A DNA stretch of 64,000 nucleotides. It comes from Duganella flavida (GTDB taxonomy: Bacteria > Pseudomonadota > Gammaproteobacteria > Burkholderiales > Burkholderiaceae_D). Of the stretch, positions 1 through 9,110 are shown piece after piece. The first letter of the stretch is position 1, and every line of letters begins with the position of its first letter. Under the pieces are notes generated by a model that worked only from the letters and a program-made list of their open reading frames with translations, searched no databases and had not been told where the DNA came from. The position numbers were made by a program, and so were the translations under genes. The DNA is taken from the NCBI RefSeq assembly GCF_009857445.1, contig NZ_WWCN01000001.1, positions 310,001 to 374,000 on the forward strand. The letters run 5' to 3'.

Positions 1-1112
1 AGCAGCTGGAACGGGCCGCTCAGCTGCAGATTGATGTCGTCCTGCTTAGTATGGGTGATGTAGGAACCGGCAAACGAGAACATGCCGAGGCCAGTCACGC
101 GGTCCGGCACGCCCGACAGGTACAGCAGGTGGGAATCCGCCTTGCGATCGCTGCGGGTGGCGTAGGCGCGCGCTTTCCAGCCGTTGTCAAAGGTGTGCTC
201 CAGGTTCAGATAGCCTTGGTTGAACGAGCTTTTCCAGTCGGCCCAGCTGGCCGAGGCGGTCTTGGACGGATCCCAGTTGGTCTTGCTGCCATCGGTGTAC
301 CAGAATGGGAGGCCGCCCCAGATCGGCGCCTTCGGATCGGTTTCCTGGCGGCTGAAGCCGGCTACCAGCAGGGTTTTCGGCGTCAGGTCGGCCTCGACGG
401 TGGCGAAAATGGTCTGGCTCTTGGACTGGCCCAGATCGATCCAGCTATCGCGCTTGCTGTACTCGGCCACCACGCGGCCGCGTACCGTGCCTTCGCTCTT
501 CAGCGGGGTCGAGACGTCGACCTGGGCGCGGCGCTCATTCCACGTACCGATACCGATTTCGGCCGAGCCGGCCAGCTGCTTGCTGGTAGCACGCTTGTGC
601 ACCAGATTGATGGCAGCCGACGGGTTGCCGGCGCCGGTGGTCAGGCCGGTGGCGCCACGCACCACTTCCACGCGCTCATATATGGCCAGCGAGCTGGCCA
701 CTTCGCCCGAGCTCCAGGCTTGATCCCAAGTGGCCGGGATGCCGTCGACGATCAGGTTGGTGATGTCGAAACCGCGCGCAGTGAAGCCGGCGCGATTGGT
801 TTCGTACTGGTTGACGGAAATACCGATGACGTTGTTGACCACGTCAGTGATGGTGGTCAGGCCTTGGTCTTCAATGCGCTGCTGCGTCACCACCGACACC
901 GATTGCGGCGTATCGCGCAGCGACATGTCCAACGGCGTGGCGGTGCGGGCCTTGTCGACGGTGTAGGAGGTTTCACCCAGCTTTTGCGCCGACACTTGCA
1001 CCGACGGCAGTACCGTCATGGCCCGGTCGTCACCGCCGCGCGCCTGCACCAGCAATGGCAGAGCCAGACTGACCAGTGCTGCCAAACGCTTCATCTTCAA
1101 TTGCTTGCCCAT
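1..1112 (-). CDS. TonB-dependent siderophore receptor, N-terminal part (gene continues past window start)
   Basis: Outer-membrane TBDR for a ferric siderophore, by family. Only about the first 370 residues are inside the window and no stop is reached. The protein opens with a signal peptide (KRLAALVSLALPLLVQA), followed by a plug domain with typical features: 'DTPQSVSVVTQQRIEDQGL', 'FTARGFDITNLIVDGIP' and 'ERVEVVRGATGLTTGAGNP'. The barrel begins after about residue 170. No N-terminal STN signalling domain is visible, so a direct link to an anti-sigma/ECF pair is unlikely. The ATG at 1112 is preceded by GGGGAAAAG and is preferred over the internal ATG at 1094, which has no ribosome binding site. 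A Fur box lies 35 bp upstream. The substrate cannot be told from sequence. Confidence 0.9.
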   Translation of the reverse strand, partial: MGKQLKMKRLAALVSLALPLLVQARGGDDRAMTVLPSVQVSAQKLGETSYTVDKARTATPLDMSLRDTPQSVSVVTQQRIEDQGLTTITDVVNNVIGISVNQYETNRAGFTARGFDITNLIVDGIPATWDQAWSSGEVASSLAIYERVEVVRGATGLTTGAGNPSAAINLVHKRATSKQLAGSAEIGIGTWNERRAQVDVSTPLKSEGTVRGRVVAEYSKRDSWIDLGQSKSQTIFATVEADLTPKTLLVAGFSRQETDPKAPIWGGLPFWYTDGSKTNWDPSKTASASWADWKSSFNQGYLNLEHTFDNGWKARAYATRSDRKADSHLLYLSGVPDRVTGLGMFSFAGSYITHTKQDDINLQLSGPFQL

Positions 1113-1146
1113 CTTTTCCCCGGTGTGATTTTTATACAAACACGAA

Positions 1147-1161
1147 TGATAACGATTCTCA
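1147..1161 (-). promoter_or_regulatory. Fur box upstream of the siderophore receptor
   Basis: TGATAACGATTCTCA matches the 7-1-7 Fur consensus TGATAATGATTATCA at 13 of 15 positions. It lies between the rplQ terminator and the receptor start at 1112. Iron-dependent repression of the receptor is inferred from the site and the gene family. Confidence 0.8.
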
Positions 1162-1196
1162 TTCAAAATTGTCAATCACGCGCTGGGAAATGGGCG

Positions 1197-1225
1197 AAAA
1201 AAAAGCCAGGCTTAGCCTGGCTTTT
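1197..1225 (-). terminator. Rho-independent terminator of the alpha operon (after rplQ)
   Basis: The 11-bp perfect stem AAAAGCCAGGC/GCCTGGCTTTT has a 3-nt loop and is followed on the minus strand by a run of eight T. It sits 25 bp after the rplQ stop and separates ribosomal transcription from the Fur-controlled receptor downstream. Confidence 0.9.
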
Positions 1226-1249
1226 CAGTACTACGAGACTACCGGCTGA

Positions 1250-1645
1250 TTACTCAGCGGTTGGTGCGTCTTCGATAGCGGTGACTTCTGGACGGTCCAG
1301 CAGCTCAACGTAAGCCATTGGAGCGTTGTCGCCAACGCGGAAACCCATTTTCAGGATACGCAGGTAGCCGCCGTTGCGGTTTGCAAAGCGTGGGCCCAGT
1401 TCCGAGAACAGTTTGCCTACGATTTCGCGGTCGCGCAGACGGGCGAATGCCAGACGCTTGTTAGCCAGGGTGTCGGTCTTGCCCAGGGTCAGGATCGGCT
1501 CAACAACGCGGCGCAGCTCTTTAGCTTTTGGCAGCGTGGTTTTGATGGCTTCGTGACGCAGCAGCGATACGGTCATGTTGCGCAGCATAGCCAGACGGTG
1601 GGACGAGGTACGGTTCAGTTTACGGAGGCCGTGACGGTGACGCAT
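1250..1645 (-). CDS. rplQ: 50S ribosomal protein L17 (bL17)
   Basis: 131 residues, with the full L17 pattern: '[17 protein letters not shown]' at the N-terminus, then '[20 protein letters not shown]' and a conserved R-rich centre. The C-terminus is acidic and short. It is a large-subunit protein near the exit tunnel and the last gene of the alpha operon, as in other proteobacteria. The ATG follows GAAAGGAAGTACC. The 177-bp gap to rpoA contains a GC-rich hairpin (1724-1748). A strong terminator lies directly downstream. Confidence 0.98.
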   Translation of the reverse strand: MRHRHGLRKLNRTSSHRLAMLRNMTVSLLRHEAIKTTLPKAKELRRVVEPILTLGKTDTLANKRLAFARLRDREIVGKLFSELGPRFANRNGGYLRILKMGFRVGDNAPMAYVELLDRPEVTAIEDAPTAE

Positions 1646-1723
1646 GGTACTTCCTTTCGATGATGTTTAAATCCGAGTTCTTCGATCGCTCAACTGAGCG
1701 CGGACCGGTTTTTAGTGAAATAC

Positions 1724-1748
1724 GCCCGCTACGACATGTAGCGGGCGG
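1724..1748 (-). terminator. Hairpin between rpoA and rplQ, terminator- or attenuator-like
   Basis: The inverted repeat CGCCCGCTAC/GTAGCGGGCG has a 5-nt loop. On the minus strand it is followed by TATTTCACTAAAAA, a weak U-rich tract. It lies about 75 bp after the rpoA stop and upstream of rplQ. The stem start and flank (TTAGTGAAA..CGCCCGCT) closely resemble the hairpin at 2862-2886, so both may come from one duplicated element. Partial termination or RNA processing is inferred. Confidence 0.5.
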
Positions 1749-1822
1749 TGCTACAAAATGCAAATCAGTTGGCGCCAGGGCAGAACATCGCTGCGCGATG
1801 TCCAGCTCTGGCCCCCAATTTG

Positions 1823-2800
1823 TTATTTTTCCAGACCAGCAGGCGGCCAGTTTTCCAGCTTCATGCCCAGGGTCAGACCACGGGAAGCCAGGACTTCTTT
1901 GATCTCGTTCAGGGACTTGCGGCCCAGATTCGGCGTTTTCAGCAGTTCGTTTTCCGAACGCTGGATCAGGTCGCCGATGTAGTAGATGTTTTCTGCTTTC
2001 AGGCAGTTGGCCGAACGCACGGTCAGTTCCAGGTCGTCCACTGGACGCAGCAGGATAGGATCGACCAGTGGTGCGCGCGAAGGAGCTTCAGCAGCTGCTT
2101 CGGTGCCTTCCAGGGCAGCGAACACGTTCAGTTGATCCACCAGCACGCGCGCCGATTGACGGATCGCTTCTTCTGGCGAGATCACACCGTTGGTTTCGAT
2201 GTTGATGATCAGCTTGTCCAGGTCGGTACGCTGTTCTACACGAGCGGACTCAACGAAGTACGACACACGGCGCACTGGCGAGAACGACGCGTCCAGAATG
2301 ATGCGGCCGATGGTTTTGTTGGTGTCTTCCGACAGGCGACGCACGTTACCTGGCACATAGCCACGGCCTTTTTCGACCTTGATCTGCATGTCCAGTTTAC
2401 CGCCGGCGGTCAGGTGAGCGATCACGTGGTCCGGGTTGATCAGTTCCACATCGTGTGGCAGATCGATGTCCGAAGCCAGCACCGCGCCTTCGCCTTCTTT
2501 TTTCAGGGTCAGGGTGACGGAGTCACGGTTGTGTACTTTGAACACAACGCCCTTCAGGTTCAGCAGCAGGTCAACCACGTCTTCTTGCACGCCGTCCAGC
2601 GACGAGTACTCGTGCACCACACCGGCGATGGTCACTTCGGTCGGCGCGTAGCCGATCATCGAGGACAGCAGTACGCGGCGCAGCGCGTTGCCCAGGGTGT
2701 GGCCGTAGCCGCGTTCAAATGGTTCCATCACAACTTTAGCGTGACCGGCGCCCAGCGCTTCTACATCGATAATACGTGGTTTCAACAAACTGTTTTGCAT
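1823..2800 (-). CDS. rpoA: DNA-directed RNA polymerase subunit alpha
   Basis: 325 residues, the normal length. The N-terminal assembly domain (about 1-230) contains '[20 protein letters not shown]'. An acidic/alanine linker with '[12 protein letters not shown]' follows. The C-terminal domain (about 245-325) carries the helix-hairpin-helix region '[21 protein letters not shown]', which binds UP elements and activators. The ATG at 2800 follows AAAAGGACATTTC. The gene sits in the usual alpha-operon position between rpsD and rplQ. Confidence 0.99.
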   Translation of the reverse strand: MQNSLLKPRIIDVEALGAGHAKVVMEPFERGYGHTLGNALRRVLLSSMIGYAPTEVTIAGVVHEYSSLDGVQEDVVDLLLNLKGVVFKVHNRDSVTLTLKKEGEGAVLASDIDLPHDVELINPDHVIAHLTAGGKLDMQIKVEKGRGYVPGNVRRLSEDTNKTIGRIILDASFSPVRRVSYFVESARVEQRTDLDKLIINIETNGVISPEEAIRQSARVLVDQLNVFAALEGTEAAAEAPSRAPLVDPILLRPVDDLELTVRSANCLKAENIYYIGDLIQRSENELLKTPNLGRKSLNEIKEVLASRGLTLGMKLENWPPAGLEK

Positions 2801-2861
2801 GAAATGTCCTTTTCAATACCCTCGGCGCGTTAGGCCGATAAGGCTGATGGCATTAGTGAAA

Positions 2862-2886
2862 ACGCCCGCTCAAGTGAGCGGGCGGG
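2862..2886 (-). terminator. Terminator-like hairpin between rpsD and rpoA
   Basis: The GC-rich stem GCCCGCTCA/TGAGCGGGC sits 25 bp after the rpsD stop and is followed on the minus strand by GTTTTCACT. Because rpoA is essential and normally co-transcribed, it more likely tunes expression than stops it. It shares its flank sequence with the hairpin at 1724-1748. Confidence 0.5.
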
Positions 2887-2910
2887 ATTTGATACTACTT
2901 AGACTACAGA

Positions 2911-3534
2911 TTAACGCGAGTACAGTTCGACGATCAGCGATTCGTTGACGTCTGCAGCGATTTCGTTACGCTCTGGCAGGGACTTGAAAGTACCTTCCAT
3001 TTTCTTAGCGTCAACCGAAACCCAAGCTGGCATGCCAACTTGTTCAGCCAGCGACAGTGCTTCAACGATACGCACTTGTTTCTTGGCTTTTTCGCGCACA
3101 GCGATCACGTCGCCGATTTTGACCGAGTACGAAGCGATGTTCACCACATTGCCGTTCACGGTGAAGGCTTTGTGCGATACCAGCTGACGTGCTTCAGCGC
3201 GGGTCGAGCCGAAGCCCATACGGTAGGCGACGTTGTCCAGACGGGCTTCCAGCAGCTTCAGCAGGGTTTCGCCGGTGTTGCCTTTGCGGCGGTCGGCTTC
3301 TGCGAAGTAGCGACGGAACTGACGTTCCAGCACGCCGTACATACGTTTAACTTTTTGCTTTTCGCGCAGCTGGTTGCCATAGTCCGAGGTACGAGCGCCC
3401 GACTTAACGCCGTGCTGACCTGGTTTGACGTCCAGTTTGCATTTGCTGTCCAGCGAGCGACGGGCGCTTTTCAGGAACAGATCAGTGCCTTCACGGCGGG
3501 ACAGTTTTGCTTTAGGTCCGATATAACGTGCCAC
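2911..3534 (-). CDS. rpsD: 30S ribosomal protein S4 (uS4)
   Basis: 207 residues. It is a primary 16S rRNA binder and, in enterobacteria, the translational repressor of the alpha operon. The sequence shows '[22 protein letters not shown]', '[25 protein letters not shown]' and the S4 RNA-binding domain '[35 protein letters not shown]' in two parts. The start is GTG (complement of 3532-3534), well supported by AAAAAGGAAG 5 nt upstream. A 191-bp structured gap with a possible promoter separates it from rpsK. Confidence 0.98.
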   Translation of the reverse strand: MARYIGPKAKLSRREGTDLFLKSARRSLDSKCKLDVKPGQHGVKSGARTSDYGNQLREKQKVKRMYGVLERQFRRYFAEADRRKGNTGETLLKLLEARLDNVAYRMGFGSTRAEARQLVSHKAFTVNGNVVNIASYSVKIGDVIAVREKAKKQVRIVEALSLAEQVGMPAWVSVDAKKMEGTFKSLPERNEIAADVNESLIVELYSR

Positions 3535-3586
3535 GGTACTTCCTTTTTAAAATGATGACGTTCCAACCCACGCGGGCTGAACGCTA

Positions 3587-3659
3587 GTCTGGTCTGCAAG
3601 AGCCAGACGTGGCTAAAGTCTGCTGGCAAGCCAACAGACGACAATAGCCGGGCAGTATA
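3587..3659 (-). promoter_or_regulatory. Possible rpsD promoter and structured leader
   Basis: On the minus strand TATACT (complement of 3654-3659) is a good -10 element, but the hexamer 17 nt upstream is a poor -35. The transcript from here would carry two stem-loops: 3618-3639 (GTCTG..CAGAC with an inner GGC/GCC pairing) and 3587-3608 (GTCTGG/CCAGAC). They lie ahead of the ribosome binding site. This suggests separately controlled rpsD expression, possibly by S4 itself. The function is inferred. Confidence 0.4.
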
Positions 3660-3725
3660 GCTGTCACCAGCTTCCTGCACCAGCTTTATTGTGTAACAGC
3701 AGAACCGGCTAGGCCGGCCCGGCCA

Positions 3726-4130
3726 TTAGATACGACGACGCTTTGGAGGGCGGCAGCCGTTGTGTGGAACTGGCGTCACGTCCTGGATCTCGGTGATCTT
3801 GATGCCCAGGTTGTTCAGTGCACGCACAGCCGATTCACGGCCTGGGCCTGGGCCCTTGATACGCACTTCCAGGTTCTTCACGCCGCATTCGATCGCGACT
3901 TTACCAGCGGCTTCAGCAGCAACCTGCGCTGCGAACGGGGTCGATTTACGCGAACCCTTGAAGCCAGCACCACCGGAGGTCGCCCACGACAGCGCATTGC
4001 CCTGACGGTCGGTGATGGTGATGATGGTGTTGTTGAAGGAAGCGTGAACGTGTGCGATACCTTCTGCAACGTTCTTCTTGACCTTCTTGCGTACGCGAGC
4101 TGCTGCTGCGCTGCTTTGTTGCTTAGCCAT
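3726..4130 (-). CDS. rpsK: 30S ribosomal protein S11 (uS11)
   Basis: 134 residues. It is a platform protein of the 30S subunit near the E site. Family sequence is visible throughout: '[20 protein letters not shown]', '[20 protein letters not shown]' and the C-terminal '[18 protein letters not shown]'. It is 14 bp from rpsM, in the standard order rpsM-rpsK-rpsD-rpoA-rplQ. A basic, alanine-rich N-terminal extension ([18 protein letters not shown]) precedes the core. Confidence 0.98.
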   Translation of the reverse strand: MAKQQSSAAAARVRKKVKKNVAEGIAHVHASFNNTIITITDRQGNALSWATSGGAGFKGSRKSTPFAAQVAAEAAGKVAIECGVKNLEVRIKGPGPGRESAVRALNNLGIKITEIQDVTPVPHNGCRPPKRRRI

Positions 4131-4144
4131 GTGATTTCCCTAGA

Positions 4145-4510
4145 TTATTTCTTGAGCGATTGAGCGGCTTTGCGCGGGCCCTTACGGGTACGTGCATTGG
4201 TGCGGGTGCGTTGACCGCGGACCGGCAGGCCCTTACGGTGACGCATACCGCGGTAGCAACCCAAGTCCATCAAACGCTTGATGTTCATGGACAGTTCGCG
4301 ACGCAGATCGCCTTCGACGATGAATTTAGCTACTTCATCGCGCAGCTTTTCCAGTTCGCTGTCGTCCAGGTCTTTGACCTTTTTATTGGTCGCAATACCA
4401 GTCGCCGCGCAGATGAATTTCGCGCGTGGACGGCCAACACCGTAGATGGCGGTCAAGCCGATAACGGTGTGCTGATGATTTGGGATATTAACCCCTGCAA
4501 TACGTGCCAT
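4145..4510 (-). CDS. rpsM: 30S ribosomal protein S13 (uS13)
   Basis: 121 residues. It is the head protein that contacts P-site tRNA and forms bridges to L5. '[20 protein letters not shown]' and the helix-two-turn-helix region '[17 protein letters not shown]' identify it, and the basic C-terminal tail ends '[13 protein letters not shown]'. The start has GAGGAAT upstream. It is the first gene of the classical alpha operon, 27 bp after rpmJ. Confidence 0.98.
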   Translation of the reverse strand: MARIAGVNIPNHQHTVIGLTAIYGVGRPRAKFICAATGIATNKKVKDLDDSELEKLRDEVAKFIVEGDLRRELSMNIKRLMDLGCYRGMRHRKGLPVRGQRTRTNARTRKGPRKAAQSLKK

Positions 4511-4537
4511 TCGTTATTCCTCGATAAATAACGGTTA

Positions 4538-4651
4538 TTAACCTTGACGCTGCTTGTGACGTGGTTCGACGCAGATTACGCGAACAACGCCCTTGCGCTT
4601 GATGATCTTGCAGTTGCGGCAGATCCGCTTGACTGAGGCGTTAACTTTCAT
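4538..4651 (-). CDS. rpmJ: 50S ribosomal protein L36 (bL36), zinc-ribbon form
   Basis: A 37-residue protein read by translating the gap between rpsM and infA. It begins [20 protein letters not shown] and ends EPRHKQRQG. Cys11, Cys14, Cys27 and His32 form the complete zinc site of the Zn-binding L36 type. Its place, infA-rpmJ-rpsM, matches other betaproteobacteria. The length is normal for this family. Confidence 0.97.
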   Translation of the reverse strand: MKVNASVKRICRNCKIIKRKGVVRVICVEPRHKQRQG

Positions 4652-4685
4652 GTTGAACTCTCTTCTAAGGTTCGATTATCTAAAT

Positions 4686-4904
4686 TTACTTGGTCCGGAA
4701 CACAATGCGGGCGCGGGACAGGTCGTAAGGTGTCAGTTCGACCGTCACCTTATCGCCAGGCAGGATGCGGATATAGTTCATCCGCATTTTACCTGAAATA
4801 TGCCCCAGCACCACGTGACCGTTTTCCAGCTTTACTCGAAATGTTGCATTAGGGAGATTTTCTAAGATCTCACCCTGCATCTGTATGACGTCGTCTTTTG
4901 CCAT
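4686..4904 (-). CDS. infA: Translation initiation factor IF-1
   Basis: 72 residues, a single S1/OB-fold protein that occupies the 30S A site during initiation. The sequence '[20 protein letters not shown]', '[20 protein letters not shown]' and '[19 protein letters not shown]' is diagnostic. It lies 21 bp after secY and 34 bp before rpmJ. No clear Shine-Dalgarno sequence precedes the ATG, so translation may depend on coupling to secY. Confidence 0.97.
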   Translation of the reverse strand: MAKDDVIQMQGEILENLPNATFRVKLENGHVVLGHISGKMRMNYIRILPGDKVTVELTPYDLSRARIVFRTK

Positions 4905-4925
4905 TCGGTATGTTTGAAACCGCGC

Positions 4926-6260
4926 TTATCGCGTCGGAATTCCGCCTTTGAAGTTTGCTTTGCGCAGCAGCGATTCATATTGCTGCGACATCACGTAGTT
5001 TTGTACTTGCGCCATGAAATCCATGGTAACAACCACAATAATCAACAACGAAGTACCGCCAAAATAGAAAGGTACTTTCCACTCGGCTTGCATGAATTCC
5101 GGCAACAAACACACCAAAGTGATGTAGATGGCGCCAGCCAGTGTCAATCGCGTCAGGATCTTGTCGATGTAGCGGGCAGTCTGCTCACCGGGACGAATCC
5201 CTGGCACAAAGGCCCCGCTTTTCTTCAAGTTATCCGCTGTTTCCTTGCTGTTGAAGACCAGCGCTGTATAGAAGAAACAGAAAAACACGATCGCAACGGC
5301 ATACAACAGTGCGTGGATGGGCTCGCCTGGCCCCATCGATGCTGCCAAATCTTTCAGGAACCGGACCGCCGGGTTAGCCGTATCGGCGCCGGTAGTAAAC
5401 CAGCCCACGATCGTAGCCGGGAACAAGATAATCGACGAAGCGAAGATCGGTGGAATCACGCCGGCCATATTCAACTTCAATGGCAGGTGTGACGTTTGAC
5501 CACCGTAAATCTTGTTACCCACCTGGCGTTTCGCGTAGTTGACCAGAATTTTGCGTTGGCCACGTTCCACAAAGACTACGAGGAACGTCACCGCCACCAC
5601 CAGGATCATGATGATGATCGCCGACAGCGCGCCAATCGAACCGTTGCTCACCGACTGGCCGAGGCCACCCAGTGCGCCCGGCAGACCGGCCGCGATACCT
5701 GCGAAGATGATGATCGAGATACCATTACCGAGACCGCGCTCGGTAATTTGCTCGCCCAACCACATCACGAACATGGTGCCGGTCAACAGCGTAACGACCG
5801 TCACGAAACGGAATGCATAGCCTGGATCCAGCACCAGACCAGCTTGCGACTCCAAAGCAACTGCAATACCGAGCGCCTGGAACCCTGCCAGTACCACCGT
5901 AAAGTAACGGGTGTACTGAGTGATCTTGCGTCGGCCTGCTTCGCCTTCCTTCTTCAACGCTTCCATCTGCGGCGACACGATCGACACCAACTGCATGATG
6001 ATCGAGGCCGAGATATACGGCGTGATACCCAGCGCAAACACCGTAAAGCGCGCGAGAGCGCCACCACTGAACATGTTTAACATGCCCAGGATGCCACCCT
6101 CTTGCGACTTGAACAGCGCGGCTAATTGTACCGGATCGATCCCGGGAACCGGGATGTGAGCGCCGATACGATAAACCACCAATGCGCCAAGCAGGAACCA
6201 GAGCCGGCCCCAAGGGAAACCAGCTGCTGCACTTTTAGCCAATTGTGGATTAGTCGCCAA
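4926..6260 (-). CDS. secY: Preprotein translocase subunit SecY
   Basis: 444 residues. It is the central channel of the Sec translocon in the inner membrane, and about ten hydrophobic segments are visible. Family motifs include '[18 protein letters not shown]', '[17 protein letters not shown]' and '[20 protein letters not shown]' (plug and TM7 region). The start is a TTG (complement of 6258-6260) supported by GGAGCGAAAA immediately upstream. A rarer start may lower its yield relative to the ribosomal proteins. It lies at its usual place after rplO. Confidence 0.98.
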   Translation of the reverse strand: MATNPQLAKSAAAGFPWGRLWFLLGALVVYRIGAHIPVPGIDPVQLAALFKSQEGGILGMLNMFSGGALARFTVFALGITPYISASIIMQLVSIVSPQMEALKKEGEAGRRKITQYTRYFTVVLAGFQALGIAVALESQAGLVLDPGYAFRFVTVVTLLTGTMFVMWLGEQITERGLGNGISIIIFAGIAAGLPGALGGLGQSVSNGSIGALSAIIIMILVVAVTFLVVFVERGQRKILVNYAKRQVGNKIYGGQTSHLPLKLNMAGVIPPIFASSIILFPATIVGWFTTGADTANPAVRFLKDLAASMGPGEPIHALLYAVAIVFFCFFYTALVFNSKETADNLKKSGAFVPGIRPGEQTARYIDKILTRLTLAGAIYITLVCLLPEFMQAEWKVPFYFGGTSLLIIVVVTMDFMAQVQNYVMSQQYESLLRKANFKGGIPTR

Positions 6261-6291
6261 TTTTCGCTCCGATCAAGCTGTTAGCGGTGGC

Positions 6292-6723
6292 TCAGGCTAC
6301 CGAGCCGCCGGCTGCTTCGATGGCGGCTTTCGCGCCAGCGGTCACTTTCAGGCCTTTGAGGTTCACCGCTTTGGTGATCTCGCCGGACAGGATGACGCGT
6401 ACATCACGTGCCAGCACGCTCAGTACACCAGCTTGTTTCAGCACCAGGATGTCGACATCGCCAACGGCCAGGTGGTTCAGGTCGGACAGACGCACTTCAG
6501 CTTTGAAGGTAGCGTTGAGCGACTTGAAACCACGCTTAGGCAGACGACGTTGCAGAGGCATCTGACCGCCTTCGAAGCCGACTTTGTGGAAGCCGCCCGA
6601 ACGCGATTTCTGACCCTTGTGGCCACGACCTGCGGTTTTACCCAGGCCAGAGCCGATACCGCGGCCGACGCGACGCTTGTAGTGCTTAGCGCCATCGGCT
6701 GGTTGAATGGTATTCAGTTCCAT
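6292..6723 (-). CDS. rplO: 50S ribosomal protein L15 (uL15)
   Basis: 143 residues from the ATG at 6723, which follows GGAGAAATC. An in-frame start 33 bp upstream lacks support and would nearly abut rpmD. The Gly/Lys/Arg-rich N-terminus '[20 protein letters not shown]' and '[20 protein letters not shown]' are typical of L15, a late-assembling protein near the peptidyl-transferase centre. It is in standard spc order between rpmD and secY. Confidence 0.97.
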   Translation of the reverse strand: MELNTIQPADGAKHYKRRVGRGIGSGLGKTAGRGHKGQKSRSGGFHKVGFEGGQMPLQRRLPKRGFKSLNATFKAEVRLSDLNHLAVGDVDILVLKQAGVLSVLARDVRVILSGEITKAVNLKGLKVTAGAKAAIEAAGGSVA

Positions 6724-6748
6724 GATTTCTCCGTGAGTAAGCCGGGGC

Positions 6749-6931
6749 TTACGCAACTACTTTAACGAGATACGACACTTTGTTGATCATGCCGCGTACC
6801 GATGGGGTGTCTTGCAGCTCGGCGATCGAGTTTACGCGACGCAGGCCCAGGCCTTTGACGGTAGCACGGTGATCTTGACGAGTGCCGATCAGGCCCTTGA
6901 CCAGTTGTACTTTGAGGGTTTTCGTAGTCAT
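6749..6931 (-). CDS. rpmD: 50S ribosomal protein L30 (uL30)
   Basis: 60 residues, the short bacterial L30. '[20 protein letters not shown]' and '[20 protein letters not shown]' mark the ferredoxin-like RNA-binding fold. It lies between rpsE (9 bp) and rplO. AAGGTGATCAC precedes the ATG. Confidence 0.97.
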   Translation of the reverse strand: MTTKTLKVQLVKGLIGTRQDHRATVKGLGLRRVNSIAELQDTPSVRGMINKVSYLVKVVA

Positions 6932-6940
6932 GTGATCACC

Positions 6941-7459
6941 TTAGCCCAGGATCTCTTCGACCGACTTGCCGCGTTTCGCAGCGATGTCGGACGGAGTGCT
7001 CAGTTTAGCCAGGCCGTCCAGCGTGGCGCGAACCAGGTTGTACGGGTTGCTCGAACCGGTCGATTTTGCGACCACGTCGGTAACGCCCATGACTTCGAAG
7101 ATAGCGCGCATTGCGCCGCCAGCGATGACGCCGGTACCTGGTTTAGCAGGCGACATCATTACTTTCGAGGCGCCGTGGCGACCCAGGACGGTGTGGTGCA
7201 GCGTGCCGTTTTTCAAAGGTACTTTGATCAGGTTGCGACGGGCTTCTTCCATTGCCTTTTGCACACCGACTGGTACCTCTTTCGACTTGCCCTTGCCCAT
7301 GCCGATGCGGCCATCGCCGTCACCCACTACGGTCAGCGCGGCGAAACCCATGATACGACCACCCTTGACCACTTTGGTCACGCGGTTGATCGCGATCATT
7401 TTTTCGCGCATGCCATCATCCGGCTTGTCGCTTGCCATTTTTGCTTGCATTTTTGCCAT
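6941..7459 (-). CDS. rpsE: 30S ribosomal protein S5 (uS5)
   Basis: 172 residues. It acts in decoding fidelity and mRNA unwinding with S3 and S4. The N-terminal double-stranded RNA-binding domain shows '[20 protein letters not shown]' and '[20 protein letters not shown]'. The C-terminal half shows '[19 protein letters not shown]'. The ends agree with betaproteobacterial homologues. It follows rplR by 9 bp. Confidence 0.98.
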   Translation of the reverse strand: MAKMQAKMASDKPDDGMREKMIAINRVTKVVKGGRIMGFAALTVVGDGDGRIGMGKGKSKEVPVGVQKAMEEARRNLIKVPLKNGTLHHTVLGRHGASKVMMSPAKPGTGVIAGGAMRAIFEVMGVTDVVAKSTGSSNPYNLVRATLDGLAKLSTPSDIAAKRGKSVEEILG

Positions 7460-7468
7460 GATCGTTCC

Positions 7469-7831
7469 TTAGAACTTCAGACCGGCTTCACGCGCGGCTT
7501 CTGCCAGCGCCTTCACACGGCCGTGATAACGGAAACCGGAACGGTCGAAGGCGACTTCGGTGATACCGGCTTTCAGTGCTTTTTCTGCTACGCGCTTGCC
7601 CACCAGTGCGGCGGCAGCGGCGTTGCCACCCTTGCCCGATTTGCCTGCCAGTTCAGCGCGTACTTCCGCTTCAACGGTCGAGGCCGAAACCAGTACTTTG
7701 GCTTCCGGGCTGATCAGGTTTGCGTAGATGTGCAGGTTAGTGCGGTGAACCGACAGGCGGTTCACTTTCAGTTGCGCAATCTTGATCCGGGTTTGACGTC
7801 CGCGACGCAGACGAGATTCTTTTTTATCCAT
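7469..7831 (-). CDS. rplR: 50S ribosomal protein L18 (uL18)
   Basis: 120 residues. It binds 5S rRNA with L5 in the central protuberance. The basic N-terminus '[20 protein letters not shown]' is followed by '[20 protein letters not shown]' and the C-terminal '[20 protein letters not shown]', all characteristic. Position in the spc order (rplF-rplR-rpsE) is normal. Confidence 0.98.
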   Translation of the reverse strand: MDKKESRLRRGRQTRIKIAQLKVNRLSVHRTNLHIYANLISPEAKVLVSASTVEAEVRAELAGKSGKGGNAAAAALVGKRVAEKALKAGITEVAFDRSGFRYHGRVKALAEAAREAGLKF

Positions 7832-7844
7832 CGTCAGCCCCTAA

Positions 7845-8378
7845 TTACTTCTTCTTAGTTTCTTTGATCTTAACCACTTCGTCCGAATAACGGACGCCCT
7901 TGCCTTTGTAAGGCTCCGGAGCGCGGTAAGCACGAACTTCTGCAGCAACCTGACCCACCTTTTGACGATCGATGCCTTTGATGACGATCTCGGTCGGGGT
8001 GGCGGTGGTCACGGTCACGCCTTCTGGCATGGCGTGGACGACCGGGTGCGAAAAGCCCAGGGACAGATTCAGCTTGTCGCCAGCAGCTTGGGCTTTGTAG
8101 CCCACGCCAACCAGGTTCAGCTTTTTCTCGAAGCCCTTGGTCACACCGTTGACCATGTTGTTAACCAGTGCGCGCAGCGTACCGGACATGGCGTTGGCTT
8201 CGCGGCTGTCGTTCGACGGCTCAAAGCTCAGGGTACCAGCATTGTTTTCAACTTTTACCAGGCCGTTCAGGCTCTGGGTCAAGACGCCCAGCGGGCCCTT
8301 GACGGTAATCGCTGCTGCGGAGATGGCGACTTCAGCGCCAGCTGGCACAGCGATTGGCATTTTAGCTACACGGGACAT
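7845..8378 (-). CDS. rplF: 50S ribosomal protein L6 (uL6)
   Basis: 177 residues with the two repeated alpha-beta domains of L6. '[20 protein letters not shown]' opens the protein, and the C-terminal domain ends '[20 protein letters not shown]' plus a KKK tail. L6 lies near the factor-binding site and the sarcin-ricin loop. AAGGAGTTAGAC precedes the ATG, a strong ribosome binding site. The gap from rpsH is 10 bp. Confidence 0.98.
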   Translation of the reverse strand: MSRVAKMPIAVPAGAEVAISAAAITVKGPLGVLTQSLNGLVKVENNAGTLSFEPSNDSREANAMSGTLRALVNNMVNGVTKGFEKKLNLVGVGYKAQAAGDKLNLSLGFSHPVVHAMPEGVTVTTATPTEIVIKGIDRQKVGQVAAEVRAYRAPEPYKGKGVRYSDEVVKIKETKKK

Positions 8379-8388
8379 GTCTAACTCC

Positions 8389-8784
8389 TTAAGCCACGAA
8401 GCAAATCACTTCGCCGCCGACACCGGTAGCGCGTGCTTTACGATCGGTCATGACGCCTTGCGGAGTCGACACGATTGCCACACCCAGGCCATTCATGACC
8501 GATGGGATTTCGTCCTTGCCTTTGTACACGCGCAGACCTGGACGCGATACACGCTCCAGACGCTCGATGACAGGACGGCCTACGTAGTACTTCAAACCGA
8601 TTTTCAGTTCCGACTTGCCGCCATCTTCAGCGACTGCGAAATCTTCAATGTAACCCTCGTCCTTGAGGACGTTGGCAATCGCAATTTTGACTTTCGACGA
8701 TGGCATGGCCACGGTCGTTTTTTGCACGCCTTGGGCGTTACGAATGCGGGTCAGCATATCGGCGATAGGATCGCTCATACTCAT
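8389..8784 (-). CDS. rpsH: 30S ribosomal protein S8 (uS8)
   Basis: 131 residues. It is a primary 16S rRNA binder and, in E. coli, the translational repressor of the spc operon. '[20 protein letters not shown]' and the C-terminal '[20 protein letters not shown]' with '[11 protein letters not shown]' are diagnostic. It occupies the normal place between rpsN and rplF. Confidence 0.98.
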   Translation of the reverse strand: MSMSDPIADMLTRIRNAQGVQKTTVAMPSSKVKIAIANVLKDEGYIEDFAVAEDGGKSELKIGLKYYVGRPVIERLERVSRPGLRVYKGKDEIPSVMNGLGVAIVSTPQGVMTDRKARATGVGGEVICFVA

Positions 8785-8798
8785 TGCTTATTCTCCTA

Positions 8799-9104
8799 TT
8801 ACCAGCTAGCTTTAGTCATACCCGGAATTTCACCACGCATGGCGAATTCACGGAGCTTGATACGGCCCAGACCGAATTTACGGAAGGTGCCGCGCGGACG
8901 ACCAGTGATGGCGCAGCGGTTACGCTGGCGGGTCGGTGCCGAGTTACGTGGCAGCGCTTGCAGTTTCAGGCGCGCTTCGTAACGTTCTTCTTCCGACTTC
9001 GACTGGTCATCAATGATGGCCTTGAGCGAAGTGCGTTTGGCGGCGAATTTAGTCGCCAGCGCTACGCGTTTCGCTTCACGGTTAATCAGTGCGAGTTTTG
9101 CCAT
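8799..9104 (-). CDS. rpsN: 30S ribosomal protein S14 (uS14), zinc-independent form
   Basis: 101 residues, the long C-minus form typical of proteobacteria. '[20 protein letters not shown]' has a single Cys in place of the CxxC pairs of the short zinc form. The end '[13 protein letters not shown]' is invariant in this family. It lies 6 bp after rplE. Confidence 0.98.
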   Translation of the reverse strand: MAKLALINREAKRVALATKFAAKRTSLKAIIDDQSKSEEERYEARLKLQALPRNSAPTRQRNRCAITGRPRGTFRKFGLGRIKLREFAMRGEIPGMTKASW

Positions 9105-9110
9105 GATCTC

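Noticed and set aside
51..1313. A 420-codon open frame on the plus strand at the window start
   Set aside because: It lies opposite the siderophore receptor and crosses the Fur box and rplQ terminator.
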